A stretch of DNA of 6,237 nt from Candidatus Neoflavobacterium equi (GTDB lineage: Bacteria; Bacteroidota; Bacteroidia; Flavobacteriales; Flavobacteriaceae), in NCBI GenBank assembly GCA_018065745.1, contig JAGHSS010000250.1, positions 1-6,237 of the forward strand, in the 5' to 3' direction. Below the pieces are notes generated by a model. That model saw only the letters and a list, made by a program, of their open reading frames with translations. It did not search any database and was not told where the DNA came from. The position numbers were made by a program, and so were the translations under genes. Of the stretch, positions 1 to 6,125 are shown in pieces. Position 1 is the first letter of the stretch. Each line of letters starts with the position of its first letter.

Positions 1-45
1 GAATACAAATATTAAACAAAACAAACCAAAAACAAATTACCAATT

Positions 46-1737
46 ATGAAAGAATTGTTTAAACAACTTTCAACCATTTTCGCAGACAAAGATTTTGATA
101 AACTAAAAGACATCAATATTGTTCCCAAGGACAAAATGAATTGGGTTACAGAGATCTTTGAAGGGATACACGTGGCTGAAACACCAGATAAAACAGCACT
201 TTTATGGACAGATGGAACGGATACAAAATCGTTTTCTTTCCAAGATTTAGCCCAGTGGAACAACCAATATCTAAATTTCCTATCTAATAAAGGCGTTCAA
301 AAGGGAGACGTTATCCTGGCCCAGTTGATGATGCAGCCTTTTACATGGGTTGCCCTTTTGGGAACCATCAAAGGCGGGTACCAACTCATCCCTGCCGCTT
401 CCATTTTGGGCGTGCAAGATTTGGTGTACCGATTCCAAAAAACGCACCCAAAAGTAGTCATTGCTGATCCAGAAAATGCCTATAAAACTGAAGAGGCAGA
501 ACGCGCCTTGGGCATTGAAATCAGTGTCAAAATTATTGTTGAAGGTACCCGTGAAGGCTGGTATTCTTTAGAAGATATTGCCAAAGAATCTACTACAAAT
601 ACCGGAGTTGACAACCATCCAGAGGACAATGTATTCTTGTTTTTTACCTCAGGAACCACTGGATTGCCAAAAATTGTCTGCCATACACACCAAAGTACCG
701 GTTACGGACATTTAACGACAACTGCATGGATTGGGATGGGGAAAGATGACGTGCATTACAACATCTCTCAGCCCGGATGGGGAAAATTTGCGTGGAGCAG
801 CCTTTTTGCACCGTGGAATATGGGAGCTACCATTTTCACCCACCATACCTATGAACGATTTGACGCCAAAACAACCCTCGCGCTTTTAGAGAAACACCAA
901 ATAACCACACTTTGTGCACCACCAACGGTATACAGATTATTCATACAAGAAGCACTAACTGATTACAAACTGAAGTTAAAAAACTGTGTTGCAGCCGGTG
1001 AACCATTGAATCCTGAAGTAATTGATGAATGGTTGGAAGGAACCGGAATCACCATCAGAGACGGTTTTGGACAGACAGAATCCACCTGTATTGCGGGAAA
1101 TCTTCCCGGCGGAACCCTTAAATACGGCTCCATGGGCAAGCCGATGTTCCTCTATGACGTGGTCATCGCTGATGAAGACGGCAACATGCTCCCAGACAAT
1201 GAGGAAGGAAACATCTGCATCAGAATGCACAAAGACAAAATAAACGGGATTTTCAAAGGCTATTTGTTTGACAAAGAGCGCGAAGCCCAAGCCTTCAAAC
1301 ACGGCCTGTACTACACCGGAGACAAGGCATACAGAGACGCTGACGGCTACATCTGGTTCATTGGACGCGACGACGATGTTATCAAAGCATCAGATTACAG
1401 AATTGGACCATTTGAAGTAGAAAGCGTACTTTTAGAACATGAAGCAGTCCTTGAAAGCGCCGTTGTGGGCACCCCGCACGACGTTAAAGGTTATGAAGTG
1501 AAAGCTTTCATCATCCTCAACAAGGAGCACGCTGCCAGCCCGGAGCTCGCAGCGGCCCTTTTTGCATACTCCAAGGCGCATTTGGCACCTTACAAAATCC
1601 CGCGTGTCATTGAGTTTGTCGCGGAATTGCCCAAAACGATTTCAGGTAAAATTCGCCGTGTGGAATTGAGAGCGCAGGAAGCAGTTGCAAAATCAAAGAA
1701 AATTGTCAATCCAAATGATCATTTTTATAAAAAATAA
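46..1737 (+). CDS. Acyl-CoA synthetase, AMP-binding (ANL) family, medium-chain/ACSM-like
   Basis: Predicted to activate a carboxylic acid with ATP to an acyl-adenylate and transfer it to CoA in the cytoplasm. The 563 residues cover a full ANL enzyme. The phosphate-binding loop is TSGTTGLPK (residues 201-209) and the adenine/Mg motif is DGFGQTES (339-346). TGD (424-426) is the ribose-binding Asp motif, the GRDDDVIK hinge is at 440-447, and PKTISGKIRR (529-538) carries the catalytic lysine K535. DYRIGPFEVES after the hinge and GWGKFAWSS in the N-domain resemble ACSM-type medium-chain or aryl acyl-CoA ligases more than acetyl-CoA synthetase. The exact acid substrate cannot be read from sequence. 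The ATG at 46 follows an A-rich leader without a Shine-Dalgarno, as is usual in Bacteroidota. The gene appears monocistronic at its 3' end, with a terminator 7 nt after the stop. All key motifs are intact. Enzyme class is near certain; substrate is inference. Confidence 0.95.
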   Translation: MKELFKQLSTIFADKDFDKLKDINIVPKDKMNWVTEIFEGIHVAETPDKTALLWTDGTDTKSFSFQDLAQWNNQYLNFLSNKGVQKGDVILAQLMMQPFTWVALLGTIKGGYQLIPAASILGVQDLVYRFQKTHPKVVIADPENAYKTEEAERALGIEISVKIIVEGTREGWYSLEDIAKESTTNTGVDNHPEDNVFLFFTSGTTGLPKIVCHTHQSTGYGHLTTTAWIGMGKDDVHYNISQPGWGKFAWSSLFAPWNMGATIFTHHTYERFDAKTTLALLEKHQITTLCAPPTVYRLFIQEALTDYKLKLKNCVAAGEPLNPEVIDEWLEGTGITIRDGFGQTESTCIAGNLPGGTLKYGSMGKPMFLYDVVIADEDGNMLPDNEEGNICIRMHKDKINGIFKGYLFDKEREAQAFKHGLYYTGDKAYRDADGYIWFIGRDDDVIKASDYRIGPFEVESVLLEHEAVLESAVVGTPHDVKGYEVKAFIILNKEHAASPELAAALFAYSKAHLAPYKIPRVIEFVAELPKTISGKIRRVELRAQEAVAKSKKIVNPNDHFYKK

Positions 1738-1743
1738 ACCCGA

Positions 1744-1770
1744 GGGACAGCGTTAGTTGTCCCTTTTTTT
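1744..1770 (+). terminator. Intrinsic terminator of the acyl-CoA synthetase gene
   Basis: GGGACAGC (1744-1751) pairs with GTTGTCCC (1756-1763), eight pairs with one G-U, around a GTTA loop. Seven T residues follow (1764-1770). It lies 7 nt after the stop codon and separates this gene from the downstream unit. Confidence 0.9.
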
Positions 1771-1772
1771 AT

Positions 1773-1885
1773 GGGCGTTCCCCCCTTTTTGCGCTGCGCT
1801 TAAAAGGAGGTCGCGTGGTGCGCTGTATCTTTTGTCAGGCTGCCGCCGCCCAAAAGGATGCCGCTTCCCCCGCTAACGCAGCCCC
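1773..1885 (+). repeat. Dispersed structured intergenic repeat, copy 1 (forward)
   Basis: A GC-rich element of about 113 bp, unlike the AT-rich DNA after it. It begins GGGCGTTCCCCCC and ends CGCTAACGCAGCCCC. A second copy in inverted orientation lies at 6126-6237. Shared blocks are GTTCCCC, GCTGCGCT, GTCGCGTG, GCTGTATCTTTT (1822-1833, 12/12) and a 28-nt 3' block (1852-1879, 27/28). The core can fold: GCTGTATC (1822-1829) with GATGCCGC (1857-1864), one mismatch and one G-U, then TTTTG (1830-1834) with CAAAA (1851-1855) after a bulged G. The loop 1835-1850 differs between copies. The ends can also close: GGGCGTT (1773-1779) with AACG and CCC of 1875-1884 around a 3-nt bulge. No ORF fits it and no transposase is near. 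I recall similar repeats in other flavobacterial genomes; their function is unknown to me. Confidence 0.85.
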
Positions 1886-1941
1886 TAACTTAATTATAAA
1901 ATTATTAGCCCATACACCCAAAGAAAAACGTGAAAATTCCA

Positions 1942-1954
1942 TATATTTAAATAT
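1942..1954 (+). promoter_or_regulatory. Possible promoter or operator, AT-only palindrome upstream of the DUF4159 operon
   Basis: TATATTTA (1942-1949) is one base from the Bacteroidota -7 element TAnnTTTG and overlaps a perfect 12-bp palindrome, ATATTTAAATAT (1943-1954). It sits 36 nt before the ATG at 1990, a reasonable place for a promoter of the five-gene run. No clear TTG (-33) element stands at the expected distance upstream, and short AT-only palindromes arise easily by chance, so this is a weak call. The surrounding stretch 1886-1989 holds nothing else I recognise. Confidence 0.2.
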
Positions 1955-1989
1955 CTTAGTATGCCGTTAACCGCGATAAAAAAGCCTTT

Positions 1990-2640
1990 ATGAAACTAAA
2001 ATTTGGTACCGCCATAACCATGCTTATCTGTGCGTTTTTTCAAGCACAAGGTCAGGAAATTGCCCTGCTGAAATACAGCGGCGGCGGAGACTGGTATGCC
2101 AATCCAACCAGTTTGCCCAACCTTGCTAAATTTTGCAACGCCAACATACAAACCAAAATACCTACCAAAATTCCAACCGTGGACGTGGGCAGCTCTGAGC
2201 TCTACAACTACCCTTTTGTACACATGACAGGGCATGGAAATGTGGAGTTTTCTGAATCAGAACTCAAAAATTTGAGCACCTACCTTAAATCAGGTGGTTT
2301 CCTTCACATTGACGACAACTATGGTATGGACCAATACATCAGAATCCAAATAAAAAGATTGTTTCCTGACCATCCATTGACGGAATTGGGTAAAAATCAC
2401 CCCATTTTTCAAGTGCCCTACAGCTTTCCAAACGGCATCCCAAAAATTCACGAACACGACAGCAAACCTCCGCAGGCTTTTGCTGTTATAATAGAAAATA
2501 GAATTGTACTTTTGTACACACATGAAACTGACTTGGGAGACGGCTGGGAAGATCCAGAAGTACACAACAACCCGCCAGCAGTTCGTGAAAAAGCTCTTAA
2601 AATGGGAGCAAACATGATAAATTACGCATTTAAAAATTAA
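1990..2640 (+). CDS. Secreted DUF4159 domain protein
   Basis: A 216-residue exported protein of the DUF4159 family; no biochemical function is established to my knowledge. The N-terminus is a typical signal peptide: MKLK, a hydrophobic stretch to about residue 18, and probable cleavage after AQG (19-21), leaving a mature start of QEIALLKY. The mature chain is almost entirely the family domain. It starts with YSGGGDWYANPTSL (29-42), continues with VHMTGHG (77-83) and the SGGFLHIDD segment (101-109), and ends with a GDGWEDPEVHNNPP region near 182-195. The flavodoxin-like or glutamine-amidotransferase-like look of the MTGHG and GGFLHIDD segments suggests an alpha/beta fold, but this is inference. 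The signal peptide places it in the periplasm. It is the first gene of the run and is followed after one base (TAA-G-ATG) by the RNA methylase gene, so the two should be translationally coupled. Confidence 0.9.
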   Translation: MKLKFGTAITMLICAFFQAQGQEIALLKYSGGGDWYANPTSLPNLAKFCNANIQTKIPTKIPTVDVGSSELYNYPFVHMTGHGNVEFSESELKNLSTYLKSGGFLHIDDNYGMDQYIRIQIKRLFPDHPLTELGKNHPIFQVPYSFPNGIPKIHEHDSKPPQAFAVIIENRIVLLYTHETDLGDGWEDPEVHNNPPAVREKALKMGANMINYAFKN

Positions 2641-2641
2641 G

Positions 2642-3148
2642 ATGGCTCAACAACTCTCACATAGTGAAACCGCTTTTGTAAATAAAACTTTTCCCATCAC
2701 ATTGGTCTGTGATCACGTGTATTTCCAAGATAATATTGGATCTATTTTTAGAATCTCAGAAGCCTTTGGGGTCAGTGAAATCATATTTATTGGAGAAAAC
2801 CTGCCATTTACACCTAGAAAAATAAACAAAACATCAAGAAGTACCCACCAAGTGGTACCTTACCGCATTGTGTCCAATATGGATGAAATCAAACCGCTTC
2901 TTGAAAATCCAGAAGTGGAAACCATCGCCTTGGAAATTGCAGATTCCAGCCAACCGATACAGCGTTTTAAACCTTCAAAAAATGCTTTGGTTTTGATGAT
3001 TGGCAGTGAGATTCACGGCTTGGATACCAACCTTTTGGCACTTGCCAATAGTGTTGTTCACATTCCAATGTATGGTAAAAACAGTTCAATGAACGTGGTT
3101 CAAGCAACGGGAATTTGTCTGTATGAACTTACAAATGCGTTGGGATAA
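2642..3148 (+). CDS. TrmH/SpoU-family RNA 2'-O-methyltransferase (SPOUT)
   Basis: A predicted SAM-dependent ribose 2'-O-methyltransferase acting on tRNA or rRNA in the cytoplasm. The 168 residues contain only the catalytic SPOUT domain, with no N-terminal L30e-like substrate domain. All three family motifs are visible. Motif 1 is DNIGSIFRISEAFG (30-43), with N31, G33 and the catalytic-type R37. Motif 2 is MIGSEIHGL (119-127), with E123 and G126. Motif 3 is IPMYGKNSSMNVVQA (141-155), with S149 and N151, which forms the knotted SAM site. The IPMYGKNSSMNV form matches SpoU/TrmH enzymes rather than TrmL (which methylates the wobble base), but the RNA target cannot be assigned. The ATG lies one base after the DUF4159 stop. 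The next gene starts 52 nt later, the widest gap in the run. Confidence 0.92.
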   Translation: MAQQLSHSETAFVNKTFPITLVCDHVYFQDNIGSIFRISEAFGVSEIIFIGENLPFTPRKINKTSRSTHQVVPYRIVSNMDEIKPLLENPEVETIALEIADSSQPIQRFKPSKNALVLMIGSEIHGLDTNLLALANSVVHIPMYGKNSSMNVVQATGICLYELTNALG

Positions 3149-3157
3149 CACTTTTTA

Positions 3158-3200
3158 AAACAAGTTTTCGTTTAGTTATACAGATACTAAACCCTTGTTT
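3158..3200 (+). promoter_or_regulatory. Inverted repeat / hairpin directly abutting the AI-2E gene start
   Basis: The spacer between the RNA methylase and AI-2E genes forms a nested inverted repeat. The outer arm AAACAAG (3158-3164) pairs with CTTGTTT (3194-3200), and the inner arm GTTTAGT (3170-3176) pairs with ACTAAAC (3186-3192). That gives 14 perfect pairs, with an asymmetric internal loop (TTTTC against one C) and a 9-nt apical loop. The last paired base is immediately before the ATG at 3201. No T-run follows, so it is not a standard intrinsic terminator. It could be an mRNA structure limiting initiation, an RNA processing site or a DNA operator. The pairing is seen directly; its role is inference. 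Confidence 0.5.
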
Positions 3201-4286
3201 ATGAATTCCAAAACTCTATCAAAAGGCATTGTTCGTGCCGTTTTAACGTTGGCAGCTCTTGCCGCTTTTCTGTACTTTCTGTACCAAATACAAAGTGTTA
3301 TTGGCTTTATTGTCGTGGCATTGGTACTGTCACTGCTTGGTTCTCCCGTCAAGCGTTTTTTGATGAACAAATGCAAGTTTGGCAACAACCTTGCCGCCAT
3401 AGTTTCTGTCCTCTTTTTTGTGCTTTTGCTGGCTGGATTTATAACTACTTTTATACCAATGGTGGTGACCCAATCTGACAACATTGCCCAAATAAACGTG
3501 GCAGAAATTGAAAGAGACGTCAATAAAATACTCCATGATTATGGGGGAATTCTCAAAAGTAAAAGTGCACCCAATGAAGAGGTTACCGTCACTTCCTTAA
3601 TGAAAAAGATCAATCTCAACATACCAAACCTGCTCAACAGTGTTTTTGGAACGTTGGGCAATTTAGGGATGGCAATTGCCTCTATTGTCTTCATCACCTT
3701 TTTCTTTCTCAAAGACAAAGAAATGTTGCAGCGCAACTTCATAAAAGTACTGCCTGATGAACATCAGGAAAAAATACTTTCTTCTATAGAAAAAATCAAC
3801 CACCTCCTGTCAAGATACTTTTTAGGACTGCTTGGGCAACTCTCTGTGATGTTTGGAATTTACATCATTGTGCTCTTGATATTTGGTATTGAAAACGCCT
3901 TTGCCGTTGCGTTTTTTTGTGCTGTTTTGAATATAATTCCTTATATTGGACCACTGATTGCCGCTGTGCTGGCCGTCTTGTTTTCCATTTTAACCTTTAG
4001 TGCAACCACGGGAAATGTCAGCGACGCCTTCCCAACGGCACTTTATGTGTTGATTGGTTTTCAAATTGGACAGTTCATTGACAACAACATCACCGGACCA
4101 TTGATTTTTTCAAATTCAGTCAATTCACATCCGCTGGAGGTTTTCATTGTGATCCTCATTGCGGGCATGTTGTTTGGCGTGGTGGGCATGATTGCAGCCG
4201 TACCTCTGTATACTGCTATCAAAGTAATTTTAAAAGAATTCTTTCCCAACAACCCTGTAGTTAAGGTTTTGGCAAAGGACATATAA
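3201..4286 (+). CDS. AI-2E family (PerM-like) multi-pass membrane protein
   Basis: A 361-residue inner-membrane protein of the AI-2E transporter family. Family members have been linked to autoinducer-2 export (TqsA) and to Na+/H+ antiport, so the substrate here is open. Hydrophobic segments lie near 8-28, 31-49, 63-88, 150-170, 205-232, 236-275, 283-300 and 312-345, with a soluble stretch at about 90-150, as usual for the family. Hallmarks are NIIPYIGPLI (244-253), the FIDNNITGP loop followed by SHPL (309-312), and the GMLFGVVGMIAAVP block (322-335). An in-frame TTG at 3195 would add two residues (MF), but ATG 3201 is preferred as the standard codon. No Shine-Dalgarno is visible, and the leader is occupied by the 3158-3200 inverted repeat. 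The following methyltransferase starts 6 nt after the stop. Confidence 0.93.
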   Translation: MNSKTLSKGIVRAVLTLAALAAFLYFLYQIQSVIGFIVVALVLSLLGSPVKRFLMNKCKFGNNLAAIVSVLFFVLLLAGFITTFIPMVVTQSDNIAQINVAEIERDVNKILHDYGGILKSKSAPNEEVTVTSLMKKINLNIPNLLNSVFGTLGNLGMAIASIVFITFFFLKDKEMLQRNFIKVLPDEHQEKILSSIEKINHLLSRYFLGLLGQLSVMFGIYIIVLLIFGIENAFAVAFFCAVLNIIPYIGPLIAAVLAVLFSILTFSATTGNVSDAFPTALYVLIGFQIGQFIDNNITGPLIFSNSVNSHPLEVFIVILIAGMLFGVVGMIAAVPLYTAIKVILKEFFPNNPVVKVLAKDI

Positions 4287-4292
4287 CAACAC

Positions 4293-5471
4293 ATGATTGA
4301 AGATTTATTAAGACAAGATGTTCAAGACTACATAAACAAAGTCTTGGATGAACCCATAAATAAGCTAGCGCTTTCAAAGAACCCCTTTCCAACATTGGAT
4401 TGGGGTATTCTTTTGGAGCAAATAGCAGCTAAGCAAAAATCAAAGACCAAATTGCCCACCTGGTTCCAAACCAGCGGCATTGTGTTTCCATCCAAAGTGT
4501 CTGTTGAACAAACGTCTTCAGAACGCACGGCACAATTCAAATCCCAACTCATTTCAGGGCAATCGTTGATTGATATGACCGGTGGTTTTGGGGTGGATGA
4601 CTATTTCTTTGCACAACACTTCCAACAGGTGGTGCACTGTGAAATGAATGCGGAATTGTCTCAAAAAGTAAGCCACAATTTTGTACAGCTCAAACAAGAC
4701 AATATTGAAACCTGTTTTGGGGATAGTTTTGAAGTTTTAAAACAACGCAACCAACAATTTGATTGGATGTATGTGGATCCTTCCAGAAGACACGACGCCA
4801 AAGGAAAAGTGTTCTTGTTGTCAGACTGTTTGCCAAACGTTCCAGAATTGCAGGAGCAGTATTTTGAATACACCAAGGGAATTTTGGTCAAAACCGCTCC
4901 CCTTTTGGATATTTCTGCAGCTTTGAGCGAACTCAATCAGGTGCAAAAGGTTTTTGTCATAGCGTTGGAGAACGAGGTTAAAGAGTTGTTGTTCCTAATG
5001 GTCAAAGGGTTTACTGACGCAACAACAATTGAAGCCATCAATTTGGTCAAAGACAAAATTTACCGTTTTGAGCACCCGCTTGAAGATGCTGATCATGACG
5101 TTTTTGACCTTCCTCAAAAATATCTATATGAACCCAACGCTGCGTTGATGAAATCAGGGTTGTTCCATGCTATTGGACAGCGTTTTGGCTTGTCAAAATT
5201 GCATCAGCATTCCCATCTGTATACGTCAGAAACTTTGGTGGCAGATTTCCCGGGCCGCATTTTTGAAATACAACAGCAGTTGCCCTACAACAAAAAAACG
5301 GGTAAAGAAGTACTTCAAGGGATGCAGACCAATTTGAGCATGCGCAATTTCCCAGGGACTGTGGAAGAGTTAAAACGCAAGTGGAAAATGAAAGATGGTT
5401 CAAATACCTATACTTTTGCGACAACTACTTTTGAAGATGAAAAAATTATCTTAATTTGCCATAAACTATAA
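4293..5471 (+). CDS. Class I SAM-dependent methyltransferase with THUMP-like C-terminal domain
   Basis: A predicted Rossmann-fold methyltransferase, probably acting on RNA; no characterised substrate is known to me. In the 392 residues, an N-terminal helical region (1-90) includes the WFQTSGIVFPSKVSVEQ segment. It is followed by SAM motif I, LIDMTGGFGVDD (92-103), with the acidic E117 at the end of strand 2. The motif IV position reads YVDPSRR (160-166) in place of the NPPY/DPPY of N6-adenine or m2G enzymes. The C-terminal part (about 318-392, including MRNFPGTVEELKRKWKMKDG) resembles the THUMP-like domain that accompanies this family. THUMP domains bind tRNA in other methylases and thiolation enzymes, hence the RNA-target inference. 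The gene sits 6 nt after the AI-2E gene and 5 nt before the next one. It is not RsmD, which is about half this length. Family assignment is strong; function is open. Confidence 0.9.
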   Translation: MIEDLLRQDVQDYINKVLDEPINKLALSKNPFPTLDWGILLEQIAAKQKSKTKLPTWFQTSGIVFPSKVSVEQTSSERTAQFKSQLISGQSLIDMTGGFGVDDYFFAQHFQQVVHCEMNAELSQKVSHNFVQLKQDNIETCFGDSFEVLKQRNQQFDWMYVDPSRRHDAKGKVFLLSDCLPNVPELQEQYFEYTKGILVKTAPLLDISAALSELNQVQKVFVIALENEVKELLFLMVKGFTDATTIEAINLVKDKIYRFEHPLEDADHDVFDLPQKYLYEPNAALMKSGLFHAIGQRFGLSKLHQHSHLYTSETLVADFPGRIFEIQQQLPYNKKTGKEVLQGMQTNLSMRNFPGTVEELKRKWKMKDGSNTYTFATTTFEDEKIILICHKL

Positions 5472-5476
5472 CCTAC

Positions 5477-6046
5477 ATGAAAAAATGGATTACCGCCCTT
5501 TTCATCTGCGTGACAGCGCTGAGTTTTGGGCAGCAAAAAAACTGTAAATACGATTACGAGCAGGTAACAGACACACTTTCAGCAAAGAAAACGACAGAAT
5601 ACATGATGGATGAGAAGATATTTGGTGCCAATACCACCTTGTTGCAATTCTCCTTGCTCAATCACGACGATGTTCTTTATTTGGGCTTTCAGCTGTTTGA
5701 GAAAAACAATATTTTCATTCCGTCCAAATGCATTATGGAAGACAGCAAAATTTTCATTCAGCTAAAAAATGGAAAGATTGTAACGTTGAAGAGTACGCAG
5801 GATGTGTGCAGTCAGTATTTCTTTGAACCAGAGCAACAGGTAAACACCAATATATTGACTAATTATTACGTGTTTAACAAGCAAAATTTTGAGGATTTAA
5901 AGACGCAGCCCATCAGTATGATTCGCGTTCAATTTGGATCAGAACACGAGGACTATGTTCCAAAAAAGAGTTTTGTTTCAGAGATTACCAAGGAGTCTTA
6001 TTATCCTGAAAACTATTTCATGGTCCACCTGGATTGTGTAATGTAA
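5477..6046 (+). CDS. Small secreted protein of unknown function
   Basis: I do not recognise a family. The 189-residue product begins with a clear signal peptide: MKKW, a hydrophobic core, then ALSFGQQ with probable cleavage after G18, leaving a mature start of QQKNCKYDYEQ. There is no lipobox cysteine, so it should be periplasmic or outer-surface soluble rather than a lipoprotein. The mature chain has four cysteines (C23, C85, C111, C187), enough for two disulfides. It alternates hydrophobic and polar residues (for example VLYLGFQLFEKNNIFIPSK, then IFIQLKNGKIVTLKS), which suggests a beta-rich fold. No internal repeat and no C-terminal type IX sorting domain is visible. It starts 5 nt after the methyltransferase stop and is the last gene before the terminator, so it is probably co-transcribed. 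The Flavobacteriaceae encode many secreted proteins of this general kind. Confidence 0.85.
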   Translation: MKKWITALFICVTALSFGQQKNCKYDYEQVTDTLSAKKTTEYMMDEKIFGANTTLLQFSLLNHDDVLYLGFQLFEKNNIFIPSKCIMEDSKIFIQLKNGKIVTLKSTQDVCSQYFFEPEQQVNTNILTNYYVFNKQNFEDLKTQPISMIRVQFGSEHEDYVPKKSFVSEITKESYYPENYFMVHLDCVM

Positions 6047-6067
6047 CCAACATATAAAATACATATC

Positions 6068-6102
6068 AAGCGATTTCATTTCTGTGAAATCGCTTTTTTT
6101 TT
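6068..6102 (+). terminator. Intrinsic terminator closing the five-gene run
   Basis: AGCGATTTCA (6069-6078) pairs perfectly with TGAAATCGCT (6085-6094) around a TTTCTG loop, and A6068 can also pair with T6095. An uninterrupted T-run extends to 6102. It lies 22 nt after the stop of the secreted-protein gene. The A-rich 5' flank is too short to predict strong termination from the other strand. Confidence 0.93.
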
Positions 6103-6125
6103 GAGCATCGTCCAACCGCTGTTTT

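Noticed and set aside
1022..1243. Plus-strand out-of-frame ORF of 73 codons within the acyl-CoA synthetase gene.
   Set aside because: Low-complexity product in the wrong frame of an intact gene, with no start signal.
976..1302. Minus-strand open frame inside the acyl-CoA synthetase gene.
   Set aside because: Its product has no recognisable domain and lies opposite conserved motifs of a clearly real gene; it is a shadow frame.
1749..1756. The terminator loop contains AGCGTTAG, also found at the end of repeat copy 2 (6131-6138).
   Set aside because: Eight bases shared in a region rich in GCG/TTA words; the terminator has its own perfect stem and is fully explained without the repeat.
1773..1885. 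Considered whether the GC-rich block is a tRNA, a riboswitch for the DUF4159 operon, or a small CDS.
   Set aside because: No tRNA arms or anticodon loop; a second copy downstream of an unrelated gene in opposite orientation argues against a gene-specific riboswitch; no frame is conserved between copies.
1886..1930. AT-rich partial palindrome TAATTATAAAATTA near 1891-1904.
   Set aside because: Short, AT-only and expected by chance in intergenic DNA of this composition.
3195..3200. A TTG start two codons upstream of the AI-2E ATG.
   Set aside because: It adds only Met-Phe, lies inside the inverted-repeat arm, and ATG 3201 is the more usual start.
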